Shown: in pieces, positions 54,333-56,196 of the stretch
Numbering within the stretch: position 1 is the first letter of the stretch
Layout of the letters: every line of letters begins with the position of its first letter
Source of the DNA: Rhizobium sp. BK251
GTDB lineage: Bacteria; Pseudomonadota; Alphaproteobacteria; Rhizobiales; Rhizobiaceae
Direction of reading: 5' to 3'
DNA length: 56,196 nt
Assembly: GCF_004345245.1 (NCBI RefSeq)
Contig: NZ_SLUQ01000018.1
Coordinates: 1 to 56,196, forward strand
Translations under genes and position numbers: made by a program
Notes under the pieces: generated by a model
What the model was told of the DNA's origin: nothing
Seen by the model: the letters and a program-made list of their open reading frames with translations, nothing else
Database searches by the model: none

Positions 54333-55574
54333 ATGCCCAGTCTTACCGATGCCGCCATCCGGCAAGCGCTGAAGCGAGTGGAGAGCAGCCGCAAGCAGGA
54401 GAACCTCGCCGATGGTGAAGGTCGCGGCACTGGCCGCCTGGTCCTGGTTCTCAAGCCAATGCCGAAGCGGGTGACTGCCGACTGGATGGCACAGCAGTGG
54501 CGTGATGGAAAGCGGACCAAGAAAAAGCTCGGAGCCTATCCGTCCATGTCGCTCGCCCAGGCGCGTGAGATCTTCAAGCGTGACTTCGCTGACGTCATTC
54601 AGAAAGGCCGCAGTATCAAGATTGCAACCGATACCCGCCCCGGTACCGTCGCCGATCTGTTCGACGGCTACGTTGAATCGCTCAAGGCAGCGGCGAAGCC
54701 ATCCTGGAAGGAGACGGAAAAGGGTCTCAACAAGATAGCCGACACGCTTGGGCGTAGTCGCCTTGCCCGCGAGGTCGAGTCGGAAGAAATCGTCGAACTG
54801 ATCCGGCCGATCTACGATCATGGTGCCCGATCGATGGCGGACCATGTGAGAGGCTACATTCACGCGGCCTACGGCTGGGGAATGAAGTCCGACAACGACT
54901 ATCGCAACACCTCCCCTCGCCGCTTCCGCATTCCCTTCAATCCTGCCATGGGCATTCCAACCGAGCCGAAGGTCCAGGGCACCCGCTGGCTCAGCGAGGA
55001 GGAGTTCGTGCGGCTCTATCGCTGGCTCGAATGCCCGGACACGCCTGTTCATCCATCATATGCCCGCGCAGTGCAGATCATTATGCTGACTGGTCAACGG
55101 GTGGAAGAAATCTCCCGCTTGCATGTCGATCAGTGGGACGCCAAGGAGCGTATTATCGACTGGTCGAAGACCAAGAACCTGCAGCCGCATGCTGTCCTAG
55201 TACCCTCCCTCGCCGCTGAACTCATCGCGTCGATCAGGCCGAACGAGTATGGCTGGTTCTTCCCGTCTGCCAAGGATCCGTCGATCCCTGTCAGCCATGG
55301 AACGCTCTACAGCTTCGTCTGGCGCCAGCGCGACCGAGGGGTCATTCCCCACGCCACGAACCGAGATCTGCGCCGGACATTCAAGACGCTTGCCGGCAAG
55401 GCGGGGTTATCCAAAGAGATCCGCGACCGGCTCCAGAACCACGCGCTCCAGGATGTCAGCTCAAAGAACTATGACCGCTGGAACTACATGCCAGAGAAGC
55501 GCGCCGGTATGGCCAAGTGGGATAAGTTCGTGCGTGCGATGCTTGCCAAGAACAAACTCAGGAACGCAGCCTAG
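54333..55574 (+). CDS. Tyrosine recombinase / integrase (P4-type)
   Basis: A 413-residue integrase. An N-terminal DUF4102-type arm-binding domain (KLGAYPSMSLAQAREIF) and a SAM-like core (about 115-200) precede the catalytic domain. The box I Arg is in LTGQRVEEISRL, the Lys in DWSKTKN, box II reads RDLRRTFKTLA with the usual His as Arg, then His in NHALQD and the nucleophile Tyr in SKNYDRW. It is of a size and order typical of genomic-island integrases. It probably marks a mobile segment that extends past one side of this window. Confidence 0.92.
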   Translation: MPSLTDAAIRQALKRVESSRKQENLADGEGRGTGRLVLVLKPMPKRVTADWMAQQWRDGKRTKKKLGAYPSMSLAQAREIFKRDFADVIQKGRSIKIATDTRPGTVADLFDGYVESLKAAAKPSWKETEKGLNKIADTLGRSRLAREVESEEIVELIRPIYDHGARSMADHVRGYIHAAYGWGMKSDNDYRNTSPRRFRIPFNPAMGIPTEPKVQGTRWLSEEEFVRLYRWLECPDTPVHPSYARAVQIIMLTGQRVEEISRLHVDQWDAKERIIDWSKTKNLQPHAVLVPSLAAELIASIRPNEYGWFFPSAKDPSIPVSHGTLYSFVWRQRDRGVIPHATNRDLRRTFKTLAGKAGLSKEIRDRLQNHALQDVSSKNYDRWNYMPEKRAGMAKWDKFVRAMLAKNKLRNAA

Positions 55575-56196
55575 GTATCATTTGCACAACTTGCATACGG
55601 GGAGTTTCACCTAGAATGATTACGCGTCTTAAGTCAGAAGTTCCGGCTTGCCTCACTGTACTCCGCCACCAACGGTCAAAGGGTCGAAACCTGTCGGGCC
55701 CACCAAAATTTCTCCCCTCTCCGCACGCTAGAACTCCTGAGAGCCTGCAGGAGTAAGCTCTTTGTCCCGGGGCAGCAGCGTCAGGCGTCATCGGTGATAT
55801 CGCCGTCGATGCCTGTGACCATATTCAGCCGGTGGTCAAAGATTGGGTTGCGGGGGCCATGACCGACAGTGCTTTCGACAAGAACGTGTTCAACTTCGGA
55901 AGGACTGCGGCGAGAAGCTTCCCTTCAAGGTGATCCGACATTCATGGAATCCGGCGACCAGTGCCTTCCTTGTAGAACAGATCGAAATCAAGAAATGGCC
56001 CCATGGATCAGCGTGGGGCCGCTTTCTTCGCAATGGGGTTCCCGAAACGCCTCAAAAGCTCAATGGTACGGGTTCGTATCAATGGAGGATTGTCGAGTGA
56101 ACGGTTTCTTACAGGGCTCGCCCGCCTCTTCTTGAATATTCTTATCGGCGAGCCCCGGCCATCCGGATGTGCGGACCGCACCGTCAATTAGTGGGC
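55575..56196. other. Coding-like remnants in shifted plus-strand frames
   Basis: From 55754 to about 55932 one plus frame reads SGVIGDIAVDACDHIQPVV and on to KNVFNFGRTAAR with good codon use. From about 55890 to 56100 another plus frame reads VIRHSWNPATSAFLVEQIEIK and GSYQWRIVE. Neither has a ribosome site with a clear start. They may be pieces of decayed genes at an island edge, or a small real gene whose start I cannot place. Confidence 0.4.

Noticed and set aside
54111..55052. Minus-strand frame of 313 codons over the integrase
   Set aside because: The plus strand encodes a complete tyrosine recombinase with its catalytic residues; the antisense frame has no recognisable domain.
1..56196. 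CRISPR arrays, rRNA and tRNA genes
   Set aside because: No regularly spaced repeats, ribosomal RNA segments or cloverleaf-like sequences were recognised on reading both strands; a dedicated search (tRNAscan, CRISPR finder) was not possible here.

Overview
The window is a 56.2 kb piece of a high-GC alphaproteobacterial genome, most likely a Rhizobiales member of the Rhizobium/Agrobacterium/Ensifer type, and probably from an accessory replicon or island. The reasons are FixJ-type response regulators, a CadC-like winged-helix regulator, a sunset-domain membrane protein, HupE, DUF1275, many LysR/TetR/AraC/ArsR regulators paired with oxidoreductases, dipeptide-type ABC operons, two toxin-antitoxin modules, a decayed IS3 transposase and a tyrosine integrase near the right edge. 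No rRNA, tRNA or CRISPR array was seen.

Layout. 1-0.9 kb: the 3' part (299 codons) of a Gfo/Idh/MocA oxidoreductase. 1.0-4.6 kb: a signalling cluster on the minus strand with two FixJ-like regulators, a lone receiver, a shortened winged-helix regulator and a DUF488 protein. The last two carry duplicated leader DNA. 4.9-8.7 kb: a small unknown protein, a divergent RibD-like reductase / ArsR-AHSA1 pair with twin palindromic operators, a tautomerase and a DUF1275 membrane protein. 8.8-14.4 kb: one 1849-residue kinase-like/AAA/GAF/PAS/histidine kinase. 14.5-21.9 kb: a nitrilase-family amidohydrolase, an AraC regulator divergent from an NTF2-like protein, then an SDR, an exported double SnoaL-like protein, a quinone-oxidoreductase-like enzyme and a DUF4331 protein. 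21.9-24.6 kb: a decayed serine hydrolase, HupE and a small P-loop kinase-like protein.

24.8-28.8 kb holds the most unusual locus: a 734-residue protein with the MACPF (membrane-attack-complex/perforin) signature, followed by a 190-residue protein of unknown function and facing a divergent 303-residue helical protein of unknown function. 28.8-34.7 kb: a non-coding stretch, the IS3 remnant, a bicupin oxalate decarboxylase, a Tat-exported haloperoxidase-like hydrolase, a DUF2945 protein, and DUF1778-GNAT and ParDE-type toxin-antitoxin pairs.

35.0-47.2 kb is a 12 kb minus-strand operon with eleven genes: a complete peptide/opine-type ABC importer with two DUF885 peptidase-like proteins, a ketopantoate-reductase-like enzyme, a Gfo/Idh/MocA oxidoreductase, a glyoxylate-reductase-like enzyme and a VOC protein. 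A divergent LysR gene probably controls it. The set looks like uptake and breakdown of an amide- or peptide-linked compound, but the substrate cannot be read from sequence. 48.6-54.1 kb: a sunset-domain protein, then a TetR-LysR-SDR-SDR-MFS cluster whose TetR gene is preceded by duplicated palindromes. 54.3-56.2 kb: the integrase, followed by coding-like remnants in shifted frames.
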